A stretch of 9,070 nucleotides of DNA from Hyphomicrobiales bacterium (GTDB taxonomy: Bacteria; Pseudomonadota; Alphaproteobacteria; Rhizobiales; Xanthobacteraceae): NCBI GenBank assembly GCA_016210825.1, contig JACQTM010000019.1, positions 1 to 9,070 of the forward strand, in the 5' to 3' direction. Below the pieces are notes generated by a model. That model saw only the letters and a list, made by a program, of their open reading frames with translations. It was not told where the DNA came from and ran no database searches. The position numbers and the translations under genes were made by a program. Shown piece after piece: positions 1-5,787 of the stretch (position 1 is its first letter; every line of letters begins with the position of its first letter).

Positions 1-37
1 TGGGCCGGAAGATCTGACGCGCCGGCGCGCGCGCCGC

Positions 38-1627
38 TCACTGCGCCGGCAGCTTGGTCACGGCCACGCGCACGTTGCCGTCGGCCTCCGCGGTCACGCG
101 TAACGTCTTGGCGTCGAAGGCAATGTCCGAGAGCCGCAACGCCGTCACCGCGGCGTCGACGCGCACGCCGTCCTGCTGCTGACGAAAATCACCGATCGCG
201 GCCTCGATGCTCTTTCGCGCGTTCGCCGCGAACGGCTTCAAATCGATCACTGCGTTGCGCGCCAGCGCTTTCTGCAGATAGGGAATCGCCGCCTGTGCCG
301 CGGCGCCGAGCAGCCCGAGCGCCGCTTGCGATTCCACGGCGAGCGAGACATCGTCGAGCCGCATCATCTGCTGCTCGCGGTCGAGCGCGGGCCTGCCCCA
401 GACATGCACCATCGCCTCGGCGCCGAAGCCGAACCAGCTCTTCTGCTCGCGCGCCTTCACGCGTAATGAAATGAGCAGCCGGTCGCCCGACGCCGCGATC
501 GTCGCACCCTGCACCGTGACCGCGACGGGTCCGCTGCCGTCCTCGGGAAAATTTTTGCCCTTGAGCTGTGCTTCCAGCAGCCGGTTGAGCTCGGTGAACG
601 GGATGTCGATTGGCAGTCCGATGGCGACGCGGCCCTGGTCCATCGGCGCCACGAGTTCAAGTTTCGCAGGGAACGGACAATTCGGCTTGGTCTCCGCGGG
701 GACAACGCGGGTTTCCGCCTGCACGCCGACGGTCAGCGTCATTGCGCTTGCGTCGATGCGCGGCTGCGCGGCGAAGGCGCGCGTCGGCTTAATCTCGAGC
801 CACAGCTTCGGCATGCCCGTGCCGGCCGCGCCGAGGGAGATCGCGCGGCACATCTTCGCCCATTCGCGCCGCGCGATCTGTTCGAGGAATGGATCGTTGC
901 GCAGCCGTCCGTCGAGCGCGCTCACTTGATCGTTGACCGTCTTATCGAGCAGCGGTTTTGCTTCGTTGGCGACGTTGAGTTTGACGCCGGCGATCGACAA
1001 GGCGGTGTCGCCGACCGTCACTTGCGCCGAAAGGTGCGGGTCGAGCCGCCAGGTCGAAACGATCGTCGGCCGCGCGTTGACGGTGATGTTGCCGCGAATG
1101 TCGGCGCGCTGATCGAGCACCTTGCCGGTAATGCTCTGCACGCCGCGGCCGAGATCCTGCGACAGCAACCCCGTGATCGCGCCGCCGACATTGCCGGCCT
1201 GCGTCGCGATCTGCCCGGTGACACGCAGCGATCCGGTGATCGCGGTCGCGATCGTCATGGTTTCGGATCGTCCGGTGACCGCCATCGGCCCGCGCGTAAC
1301 CGACATCCCGATCTCGGCTTTCGAGAGCAACTGGCTCACCGGGTTACTAGGTTTTCCGGTCAGATCGCGCGGCGCTAGCCGCTCCATCGTGTCACGGATC
1401 GCGCTGAGCGCGATGGCCGTCGGCGCGATGATTTGCGAGGTACGCGTAACCGGCGGCAACGGCGCCACCGCGGCAAGCGGTGGCAACGCGGTGCTTGGCG
1501 CACGCGGCGAGAACCAGTCCAACGCGAACAGCGTCACCGTGAAGGACAAAACGACGATGAGCGTGCCGCCGATGATTCTAAACATTGCCCGGCCGACCCC
1601 CGTCAGCCTTGAGTCGTTTGCGGGCAT
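38..1627 (-). CDS. DUF4403 family protein, membrane-anchored, function unknown
   Basis: The 529-residue protein resembles the DUF4403 family (Pfam-level recognition from its overall look, for example the DLTGKPSNPVSQLLSKAEIG stretch near residues 88-107). The family has no established biochemical role. One hydrophobic segment, about residues 18-37, follows a short Arg-containing N-terminus. There is no lipobox, so it is probably an uncleaved N-terminal anchor with the bulk of the protein in the periplasm. A Pro/Ala-rich linker (about 40-62) follows. The rest alternates beta-like stretches and contains repeated-looking modules (ITGSLRVTGQI, ITVNARPTIVSTW and later VAVTVQGATIAASGD). Two isolated cysteines lie near the middle. 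Initiation could be at the first Met or at Met15 (position 1585), immediately before the hydrophobic segment; neither has a strong Shine-Dalgarno, although a G-rich run lies upstream of Met15. The gene lies 68 bp downstream of the panE-like gene in the same orientation, so co-transcription is possible but no functional link is evident. Family assignment is fairly sure; function is not known. Confidence 0.8.
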   Translation of the reverse strand: MPANDSRLTGVGRAMFRIIGGTLIVVLSFTVTLFALDWFSPRAPSTALPPLAAVAPLPPVTRTSQIIAPTAIALSAIRDTMERLAPRDLTGKPSNPVSQLLSKAEIGMSVTRGPMAVTGRSETMTIATAITGSLRVTGQIATQAGNVGGAITGLLSQDLGRGVQSITGKVLDQRADIRGNITVNARPTIVSTWRLDPHLSAQVTVGDTALSIAGVKLNVANEAKPLLDKTVNDQVSALDGRLRNDPFLEQIARREWAKMCRAISLGAAGTGMPKLWLEIKPTRAFAAQPRIDASAMTLTVGVQAETRVVPAETKPNCPFPAKLELVAPMDQGRVAIGLPIDIPFTELNRLLEAQLKGKNFPEDGSGPVAVTVQGATIAASGDRLLISLRVKAREQKSWFGFGAEAMVHVWGRPALDREQQMMRLDDVSLAVESQAALGLLGAAAQAAIPYLQKALARNAVIDLKPFAANARKSIEAAIGDFRQQQDGVRVDAAVTALRLSDIAFDAKTLRVTAEADGNVRVAVTKLPAQ

Positions 1628-1695
1628 GTTAGTGGGACGGCGAGGGTGCGGCCAGCCGCAGAGGTCGTATTATCAAGGTGCGCGAAGCCGCATGG

Positions 1696-2622
1696 CTATC
1701 CTTGCCGCCCCATGCGATGCAGCTTGAGCAGCGTATAGATCGCCTCGTTGGCCGGAACCGGAATGCCGAGCGCGCGGCCGAATTCCACCACCTTGCCCGA
1801 GAGCCAGTCGAGTTCCAGCCGGTTACCGCGTTCGAGGTCATGGCACATCGAGGCCTTCATGGTCTTTGGCGCCTTCTGCTCCGCGAATGCCATTTGCTGG
1901 TCGATATAGGCGTCGTCGAGTGCAACACCCTTGGCCTTGCCGACGGCCAGCACTTCCTCCATCAGCCGGCGGAAAAAGGCGCGGTTGTCCGCATCGGCCA
2001 TGATCGGCCCGAGCGGCGCCCGCGTCGCCGATGTCATGGCTGACACGGCGACGAGAAAAACGAATTTCTCCCAGCGATCCTTGTTGATCTGATCGGAGAC
2101 CGCGATATCGACACCGGCTGCCTTGGCGGCGTTGGCAAAGGCGGTCAGCGGTGCATCGGGCTTGGCGTCGATCCGGCCGCAGCGCATCTGCGCGAACGGA
2201 CTGGTGTGACTGATGACGCCCGGCGAGGCGATAACGGTCGCAATATAGGCGATGCCGCCGACGACATGGTCGGCGCCAAGAATAGGCGCGATCCGCTCCA
2301 CGCTATCGACGCCATTTTGCAACGTGATGAGGCGCGTATCCGGGCCGACCAGCGGCTTGGCTTGTGCAGCCGCCGACTCGGTGTCCCAGAGTTTGACCGC
2401 GAACATCACCGCGTCCACCGGTCCGACCTTCGCGGGATCGTCGGTGACCTTGGCATCTTTTAGATGCAGGTTGCCGAGCGTGCTCTCGATTTTCAGGCCA
2501 TTTTTGGCGATGGCGTCGCGATGGGCGCCTCGCGCGATAAAGAAGACATCGTGCCCCGCCGCCGCAAGCCGCCCGCCGAAATAACCGCCGACGGCGCCCG
2601 CCGCCATCACCGCAATGCGCAT
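1696..2622 (-). CDS. panE: 2-dehydropantoate 2-reductase family protein (ketopantoate reductase-like)
   Basis: The 308-residue cytosolic oxidoreductase has the ketopantoate reductase fold. In the classical enzyme, NADPH reduces 2-dehydropantoate to pantoate for pantothenate/CoA synthesis. Visible signs are an N-terminal Rossmann motif (residues 3-17, AAGAVGG), the QNGV motif at 102-105, a catalytic-type Lys186 in WEKF, and a C-terminal helical domain with the conserved-type SM..D and E270 (LELDW) region ending near 300. I placed the start at Met1 of MRIAVM, where family homology begins. An in-frame upstream Met at 2685 would add 21 unconserved residues through the intergenic region. No strong Shine-Dalgarno is visible. 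Two oddities stand out. The first Gly of GxGxxG is Ala7. The Asn residues that follow the catalytic Lys in E. coli PanE (N180, N184) are Leu190 and Ser194 here. The family is certain, but a role in pantothenate synthesis is not, because many paralogues of this fold act on other 2-keto acids. It may be transcribed together with the downstream DUF4403 gene. Confidence 0.85.
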   Translation of the reverse strand: MRIAVMAAGAVGGYFGGRLAAAGHDVFFIARGAHRDAIAKNGLKIESTLGNLHLKDAKVTDDPAKVGPVDAVMFAVKLWDTESAAAQAKPLVGPDTRLITLQNGVDSVERIAPILGADHVVGGIAYIATVIASPGVISHTSPFAQMRCGRIDAKPDAPLTAFANAAKAAGVDIAVSDQINKDRWEKFVFLVAVSAMTSATRAPLGPIMADADNRAFFRRLMEEVLAVGKAKGVALDDAYIDQQMAFAEQKAPKTMKASMCHDLERGNRLELDWLSGKVVEFGRALGIPVPANEAIYTLLKLHRMGRQG

Positions 2623-2631
2623 GACAATGAT

Positions 2632-2651
2632 CCCATTCGGTTCCGATTGGG
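2632..2651. repeat. imperfect inverted repeat upstream of panE-like gene
   Basis: Arms CCCATTCGG (2632-2640) and CCGATTGGG (2643-2651) match as an inverted repeat at 8 of 9 positions with a 2-bp centre. It lies 9 bp upstream of the chosen panE-like start, in the divergent intergenic region. It could be an operator or chance; there is no recognised regulator for it. Confidence 0.35.
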
Positions 2652-2698
2652 CCGATCTAACACCCGGCCCGGCCGGCCTTTTCACGCATCCGTTATTT

Positions 2699-2712
2699 CA
2701 TTGCAAGCAATG
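2699..2712. repeat. short perfect inverted repeat in divergent intergenic region
   Basis: CATTGC-AA-GCAATG is a perfect 6-bp inverted repeat with an AA centre, between the panE-like gene and the YHS gene. It is the size of a small operator half-site pair, but short enough to arise by chance. I could not find a convincing -35/-10 pair next to it on either strand. Confidence 0.3.
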
Positions 2713-2779
2713 GTTTCTTTCGATCTTCGCCTGTTCACCCTCGCAAGCGGCAATGCGAACTATCGGACGAGCCACAAAC

Positions 2780-2786
2780 AGGAGGT
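2780..2786 (+). promoter_or_regulatory. Shine-Dalgarno of the YHS-domain gene
   Basis: AGGAGGT is a near-perfect anti-16S match ending 4 nt before the ATG at 2791 (the GGAGG core is 5 nt away). It fixes that start over the much longer in-frame upstream extension, which would read through the panE-like gene's coding region and promoter. A second ATG at 2797 is spaced less well. Confidence 0.85.
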
Positions 2787-2790
2787 GAAG

Positions 2791-3261
2791 ATGCACATGC
2801 GTTCTCTCGCTTACGGCGTTGCGCTCGGTGTCGCGCTCGCGACTGCGACCATTTCGACTTCGTTCGCGGTCGATAAGACCGGCGGCGTCTACAATACCCT
2901 TTACGCCGGCCTCGGCGCCAAAGGTTACGATGTGGTCGCCTATTTCACCGACGGCAAGCCGGTGCAAGGCAAGAGTGATTTCACCCACGCTTACGGCGGC
3001 GTGACCTGGCAATTCGCCTCGGCGCAGCATCGCGATCAGTTCAAGGCGGATCCGGCGAAATATGCCCCGCAATATGGCGGTTTCTGCTCGTGGGGCGTTT
3101 CGCAGGGCAAGCTGTTCGACGTCGATCCGGTCAACGGCTGGAAGATCGTGGATGGCAAGCTCTACCTGAACTTCAATGGCGACATTCATAAGGTCTGGGA
3201 AAAGGACGTTGCCGGATTCGTCAGCAAAGCCAACGGCAATTGGCCGAAGCTCAACCAGTGA
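2791..3261 (+). CDS. exported YHS domain-containing protein
   Basis: The 156-residue precursor has an apparent Sec signal peptide: a short N-terminus with Arg4, a hydrophobic core at about 6-21, and a likely cleavage after Ala26 (SFA|VD). The mature part is a single YHS domain. It includes GYDVVAYF (45-52), a segment with KPVQGKSDFTHAYGGVTWQF (56-75), the helix AQHRDQFKADPAKYAPQYGG (78-97), and a C-terminal VDGKLYLNFN motif. The small YHS fold is known in metal-related proteins such as copper ATPases and in soluble monooxygenase-associated proteins. This exported bacterial group is annotated as YHS domain-containing (seleno)protein, and the exact activity is not known. Here the only cysteine is Cys99 in YGGFCSWG, encoded by an ordinary TGC. 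A periplasmic metal-binding or redox role is inference. The gene appears monocistronic: it has its own strong ribosome site and a terminator-like hairpin 67 bp after the stop, and it faces the convergent trmO gene. Confidence 0.85.
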   Translation: MHMRSLAYGVALGVALATATISTSFAVDKTGGVYNTLYAGLGAKGYDVVAYFTDGKPVQGKSDFTHAYGGVTWQFASAQHRDQFKADPAKYAPQYGGFCSWGVSQGKLFDVDPVNGWKIVDGKLYLNFNGDIHKVWEKDVAGFVSKANGNWPKLNQ

Positions 3262-3328
3262 CGGCGAAGCCTCACGGCGGCGCGCTGACACATTAGCGTA
3301 ATTTCGTTTTTCCTCGTGTGCCACCAAC

Positions 3329-3359
3329 TGGGCCGCCGGGCGACCGGCTGCCCATTTTC
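3329..3359 (+). terminator. Rho-independent terminator after the YHS gene
   Basis: Arms TGGGCCGCCGG (3329-3339) and CCGGCTGCCCA (3344-3354) pair at 10 of 11 positions around a GCGA tetraloop and are followed directly by TTTTC. The GC-rich stem plus U-run is typical of intrinsic termination on the plus strand. The opposite side lacks a T-run for minus-strand use, so it probably serves the YHS gene rather than trmO. The U-tract is short, so efficiency may be modest. Confidence 0.65.
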
Positions 3360-3369
3360 ATTGATTGGA

Positions 3370-3861
3370 TTACCCGGCATGCCAGCCGACGACGGCCTCC
3401 GGCACGCTATCGGTCGAGGCGAAATACGGTTTGATATCGAGGAGCGGTGTGCCGTCGAGGCAGTCGAGGCCCACGACCTTGAGCCTGTTTCCTTCGACGC
3501 CGATCAGTCGCACCACGGACAACGCGATCGGGTTCGGCCGCATCGGTGAGCGTAGCGCGAATGTCCCGCGCGCCTTGCCGTAATGCGCCGGCACCTGCAC
3601 GACAATGTCGCGCAGGGCCCGGTCCATCCAATAGAGAATAATGAGATGCGAGCAGGTCTCGACACATTCGAGCGCGCGGACAAAGCGCAGATCGACCTCG
3701 ATGGTGCAGACCTCTTCCGACTCGCGCGCGTTCTTCGGGCAATCCTTGCGTGCCTTCCATGGCGTGCGGATGCGGCCTATGAAATAGAGTGACGCATCGA
3801 AGCGCGCTGGCAGCTCGGTGCGAACCTCGCCTTCGCGGATGCCAAATTCATTCTCTCCCAT
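3370..3861 (-). CDS. trmO: TrmO/TsaA family tRNA (t6A37) N6-methyltransferase, single-domain form
   Basis: The 163-residue cytosolic protein belongs to the TsaA/TrmO (YaeB-like) family. E. coli TrmO uses S-adenosylmethionine to methylate N6-threonylcarbamoyladenosine at position 37 of certain tRNAs, giving m6t6A. Hallmarks are FIGRIRTPW at 27-35, the signature RSPMRPNPIALSVVRL at 104-119, and LDGTPLLDIKPY at 135-146 near the C-terminus. The E. coli enzyme is about 235 residues; this one ends just after the conserved core and lacks the extra C-terminal domain, as many short bacterial members do. There is an N-terminal extension of about 25 residues before the domain. The start at 3861 has no clear Shine-Dalgarno. 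The gene is convergent with the YHS gene and divergent from the B3/B4-domain gene, with 108 bp between starts. Family identity is strong; activity on t6A tRNA is inferred from the family. Confidence 0.85.
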   Translation of the reverse strand: MGENEFGIREGEVRTELPARFDASLYFIGRIRTPWKARKDCPKNARESEEVCTIEVDLRFVRALECVETCSHLIILYWMDRALRDIVVQVPAHYGKARGTFALRSPMRPNPIALSVVRLIGVEGNRLKVVGLDCLDGTPLLDIKPYFASTDSVPEAVVGWHAG

Positions 3862-3969
3862 GGTCGGCCCCGTTGTCCGGTTGACAGAGATTTACGAACG
3901 GCGCGGAGTGTCGCGCATCCGTGACACCGCCGCCAGCGCCCATGATCTATTAGTCTGGAGTGCAAGATC

Positions 3970-4686
3970 ATGACGATCCAATTGTCTATCGCGGCGGTCG
4001 CGGAAAAATTTCCGGCGTTCCGCGTGGCCGTTGTGGTTGCCGAAGACCTCAACATCGCCGTGGATCGCCCATCCACACTCGATCGGCTGATCCGCGAGCG
4101 CGAGGAGGCGGCGCGTCAGCGCTGGGGCACAATGGAGCTTTCCCGGATACCCGGTGTCGCCGCCTGGCGCGCGGCTTATAAGGCCTTCGGCATCAAGCAG
4201 ACGCGCTATCGCTCCGCGGTCGAACGGCTGATGAAGAACGTGCTCGCCGGCCGCGAACTCGCCCGCGTCAACGCCTTCGTCGATCTCTACAACGCCGTGT
4301 CCATGACCCATGTGTTGCCGCTCGGTGCCGACGATCTCGTCAAGATCGCCCCGCCGCTCGCGTTCCGCTATGCGTATGCCGAAGACACCTTCGTGGACAT
4401 GGCCGACCTCAGCGAAGATGGCGACGTCGAGCCCGAGGCGCCGAAAGCGGGCGAAGTTGTTTATGCCGATGTGCGGCATGTCCTTTGCCGGCGTTGGAAC
4501 TGGCGGCAGGATGCGCGCACCTTGATCACTCCGGCGACGCGGCGTGCCATTGTCACCCTTCAATCCAATGGCGCGGGCGATGTCGAAGCTGCGGCGGCTG
4601 ACCTTTCCGGCCTGATCGTTCGCTTCTGCGGCGGACATTGCCGGACCGCGACCGCCGATTGCGGCGCGCAAATCGTCGAAGTTTAG
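3970..4686 (+). CDS. stand-alone B3/B4 domain protein (PheT editing-domain-like)
   Basis: The 238-residue protein resembles the stand-alone B3/B4 family, which shares the tRNA-binding/editing region of the phenylalanyl-tRNA synthetase beta subunit. In PheRS this domain hydrolyses mischarged Tyr-tRNA(Phe). The stand-alone bacterial relatives are mostly uncharacterised, and trans-editing is only an inference. Diagnostic stretches are WRAAYKAFG (66-74), RYRSAVERLMKNVL (79-92), the VNAFVDLYNAVSM core (100-112), LPLGADDL (116-123) and GEVVYADVRHVLCRRWNWRQ (161-180). The region 137-160, acidic then Pro/Ala-rich, looks like a variable insertion. The ATG at 3970 is preceded by TCTGGAG (3954-3960), 9 nt upstream, which supports this start. 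A perfect TTGACA lies at 3881-3886 but has no good -10 at the right distance, so I do not call a promoter. Its neighbours are divergent trmO, also tRNA-related, and the methionine operon 81 bp downstream. Confidence 0.8.
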   Translation: MTIQLSIAAVAEKFPAFRVAVVVAEDLNIAVDRPSTLDRLIREREEAARQRWGTMELSRIPGVAAWRAAYKAFGIKQTRYRSAVERLMKNVLAGRELARVNAFVDLYNAVSMTHVLPLGADDLVKIAPPLAFRYAYAEDTFVDMADLSEDGDVEPEAPKAGEVVYADVRHVLCRRWNWRQDARTLITPATRRAIVTLQSNGAGDVEAAAADLSGLIVRFCGGHCRTATADCGAQIVEV

Positions 4687-4707
4687 GACGGATCGCGGCC
4701 CTGCCAC

Positions 4708-4735
4708 TTGCGTTGCCCACCAAAATGTATATAAA
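4708..4735 (+). promoter_or_regulatory. candidate sigma-70 promoter of the methionine operon
   Basis: TTGCGT (4708-4713) as -35 and TATAAA (4730-4735) as -10 are 16 bp apart. The predicted transcription start is near 4742, leaving a leader of only about 26 nt before the ATG at 4768. That is too short for a SAM or SAH riboswitch, so control is expected to be by protein. The -10 lies inside the palindrome at 4729-4748. The boxes were chosen by eye and the true start may differ by several bases. Confidence 0.5.
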
Positions 4736-4748
4736 GATATCTTTATAT
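4729..4748. promoter_or_regulatory. 20-bp perfect palindromic operator, SahR-type
   Basis: ATATAAAGATATCTTTATAT is a perfect palindrome centred on GATATC, an AT-only island apart from one G and one C. It sits 19 bp before the ArsR-methyltransferase start. A dyad of this size directly upstream of an ArsR-family gene is the expected binding site for its winged-helix dimer, and the sequence resembles, as I recall it, sites reported for SahR regulators of methionine-cycle genes. It covers the predicted -10 and transcription start, so binding would block initiation. Confidence 0.8.
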
Positions 4749-4767
4749 CGATATTTCAATCAGCGGG

Positions 4768-5787
4768 ATGCGTCCCACCGCCATGGCTTCGTTTGCCCTG
4801 TTGCCATTCGCAGCACTGAACGCCGCCCTCAAGGCGGCGGGGGAGCCGACGCGGCTGCGCATTCTCGCGCTGCTCACGGAAGCGGAGCTGACCGTCACTG
4901 AATTGACCGAAATTCTCCGCCAATCGCAGCCGCGCATTTCGCGCCATCTCAAGCTGCTCGCCGCCGCGGGCCTGGTGGACCGCTTCCGCGAGGGCTCGTG
5001 GGCGTTTTTTCGGTTGGCGGAACGCGATGGCGCTGCCGGCATCTTGCATGAGATTTTGGCGCGCCTCGACCCGCGGGACGCAACGATCACTCGCGACCGC
5101 GGGCGACTTGCCGCCGTGCGGGCGGCACGCGCCGCGGCCGCGCAGAAATATTTCAGCACGCATGCCGCCGAATGGGATCGCATCCGCAAGCTGCACACCG
5201 ACGATAAGGATGTTGAAGCCGCAATTCGCGAGGCGCTCGCGGACAAGCCGTTCCATGCGCTGCTCGATCTCGGCACCGGCACAGGGCGTATGCTTGAGAT
5301 CTTTGGCCCAGATATCGAACGCGGTCTAGGTATCGATCTGTCTCCCGACATGCTCTCCCTTGCCCGGACGCGACTCGAGCGCGCGGGATTGAAGCATTGC
5401 AGCGTGCGCCAGGGCGATATTTACAATCTCGCGCTGCCAAAAGATTCCTTCGATGTTGTCATCATTCACCAAGTCCTGCACTTTCTCGACGACAGCGCGC
5501 ATGCGATCCGCGAAGCCGCGCGCATGCTGCGGCCGGGCGGACGGCTGCTGATCGTCGATTTCGCGCCGCACGAGCTTGAATTCCTGCGCGATCAGCATGC
5601 GCATCGCCGCCTCGGATTTTCTCCGGAGGTGGTGACGCAATGGATCGGCGCGGCGGGTCTCGACGTTATGACGCAGAAGAGCGTTGCGCCGGCACCGGGC
5701 TCGGAGGGCAAGATCGCGGTTTCGCTTTGGCTTGCGCGCGATCAGCGCATTGCGATTGCGGGATCCGACACACGGGAGGTCGCATGA
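4768..5787 (+). CDS. sahR: ArsR-family regulator fused to SAM-methyltransferase domain (SahR-like)
   Basis: The 339-residue fusion protein has two parts. Residues about 15-85 form an ArsR-type winged helix-turn-helix: AAGEPTRLRILALL at 23-36, recognition helix QPRISRHLKLL at 54-64, and the wing around 70-83. The metal-binding cysteines of classical ArsR/SmtB sensors are absent, so it is not a metal sensor of that kind. Residues about 130-330 form a class I methyltransferase fold: motif I DLGTGTG at 167-173, the acidic D190 in GIDLSPDML, GDIYNL at 216-221, and LRPGGRLLIVDF further on. ArsR-methyltransferase fusions next to metF/metH match SahR, an S-adenosylhomocysteine-responsive repressor of methionine-cycle genes in Proteobacteria. 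The methyltransferase fold would then be the SAM/SAH-binding sensor; this is inferred by context. Start choice between 4768 and 4783 (Met6) is uncertain, because neither has a good Shine-Dalgarno. The stop overlaps the metF start as ATGA, which suggests translational coupling. Confidence 0.85.
   Translation: MRPTAMASFALLPFAALNAALKAAGEPTRLRILALLTEAELTVTELTEILRQSQPRISRHLKLLAAAGLVDRFREGSWAFFRLAERDGAAGILHEILARLDPRDATITRDRGRLAAVRAARAAAAQKYFSTHAAEWDRIRKLHTDDKDVEAAIREALADKPFHALLDLGTGTGRMLEIFGPDIERGLGIDLSPDMLSLARTRLERAGLKHCSVRQGDIYNLALPKDSFDVVIIHQVLHFLDDSAHAIREAARMLRPGGRLLIVDFAPHELEFLRDQHAHRRLGFSPEVVTQWIGAAGLDVMTQKSVAPAPGSEGKIAVSLWLARDQRIAIAGSDTREVA
5774..5780 (+). promoter_or_regulatory. Shine-Dalgarno of metF
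   Basis: GGGAGGT lies inside the 3' end of the regulator gene and ends 3 nt before the metF ATG at 5784. It decides the metF start over a longer in-frame upstream reading that would overlap the regulator by about 150 bases. Confidence 0.8.

Noticed and set aside
16..30. GC-rich palindrome CGCGCCGGCGCG (18-29) just after the DUF4403 stop, as a minus-strand terminator
   Set aside because: There is no loop and no T-run on the minus-strand 3' side. Such GC palindromes are common in this composition.
1647..1660. TGCGGC-CA-GCCGCA inverted repeat between the panE-like and DUF4403 genes
   Set aside because: The 2-nt centre cannot form a stable hairpin without losing pairs, and there is no T-tract. 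It does not support a terminator separating the two genes.
2698..3327. 209-codon minus-strand open frame opposite the YHS gene
   Set aside because: The plus strand has a signal peptide, YHS domain, strong ribosome site and terminator. The antisense translation shows nothing recognisable.
3881..3886. Perfect TTGACA -35 box upstream of the B3/B4 gene
   Set aside because: The sequence 16-18 bp downstream is GC-rich with no -10-like hexamer, so it was not called as a promoter.
3892..4707. 271-codon minus-strand open frame opposite the B3/B4 gene
   Set aside because: It lies antisense to a gene with clear family motifs and a Shine-Dalgarno, and its translation is low-complexity with no recognisable motif.
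4687..4767. SAM or SAH riboswitch ahead of the methionine operon
   Set aside because: The intergenic space is only 81 bp, is mostly occupied by promoter and operator, and leaves about 26 nt of leader with no aptamer-sized structure.
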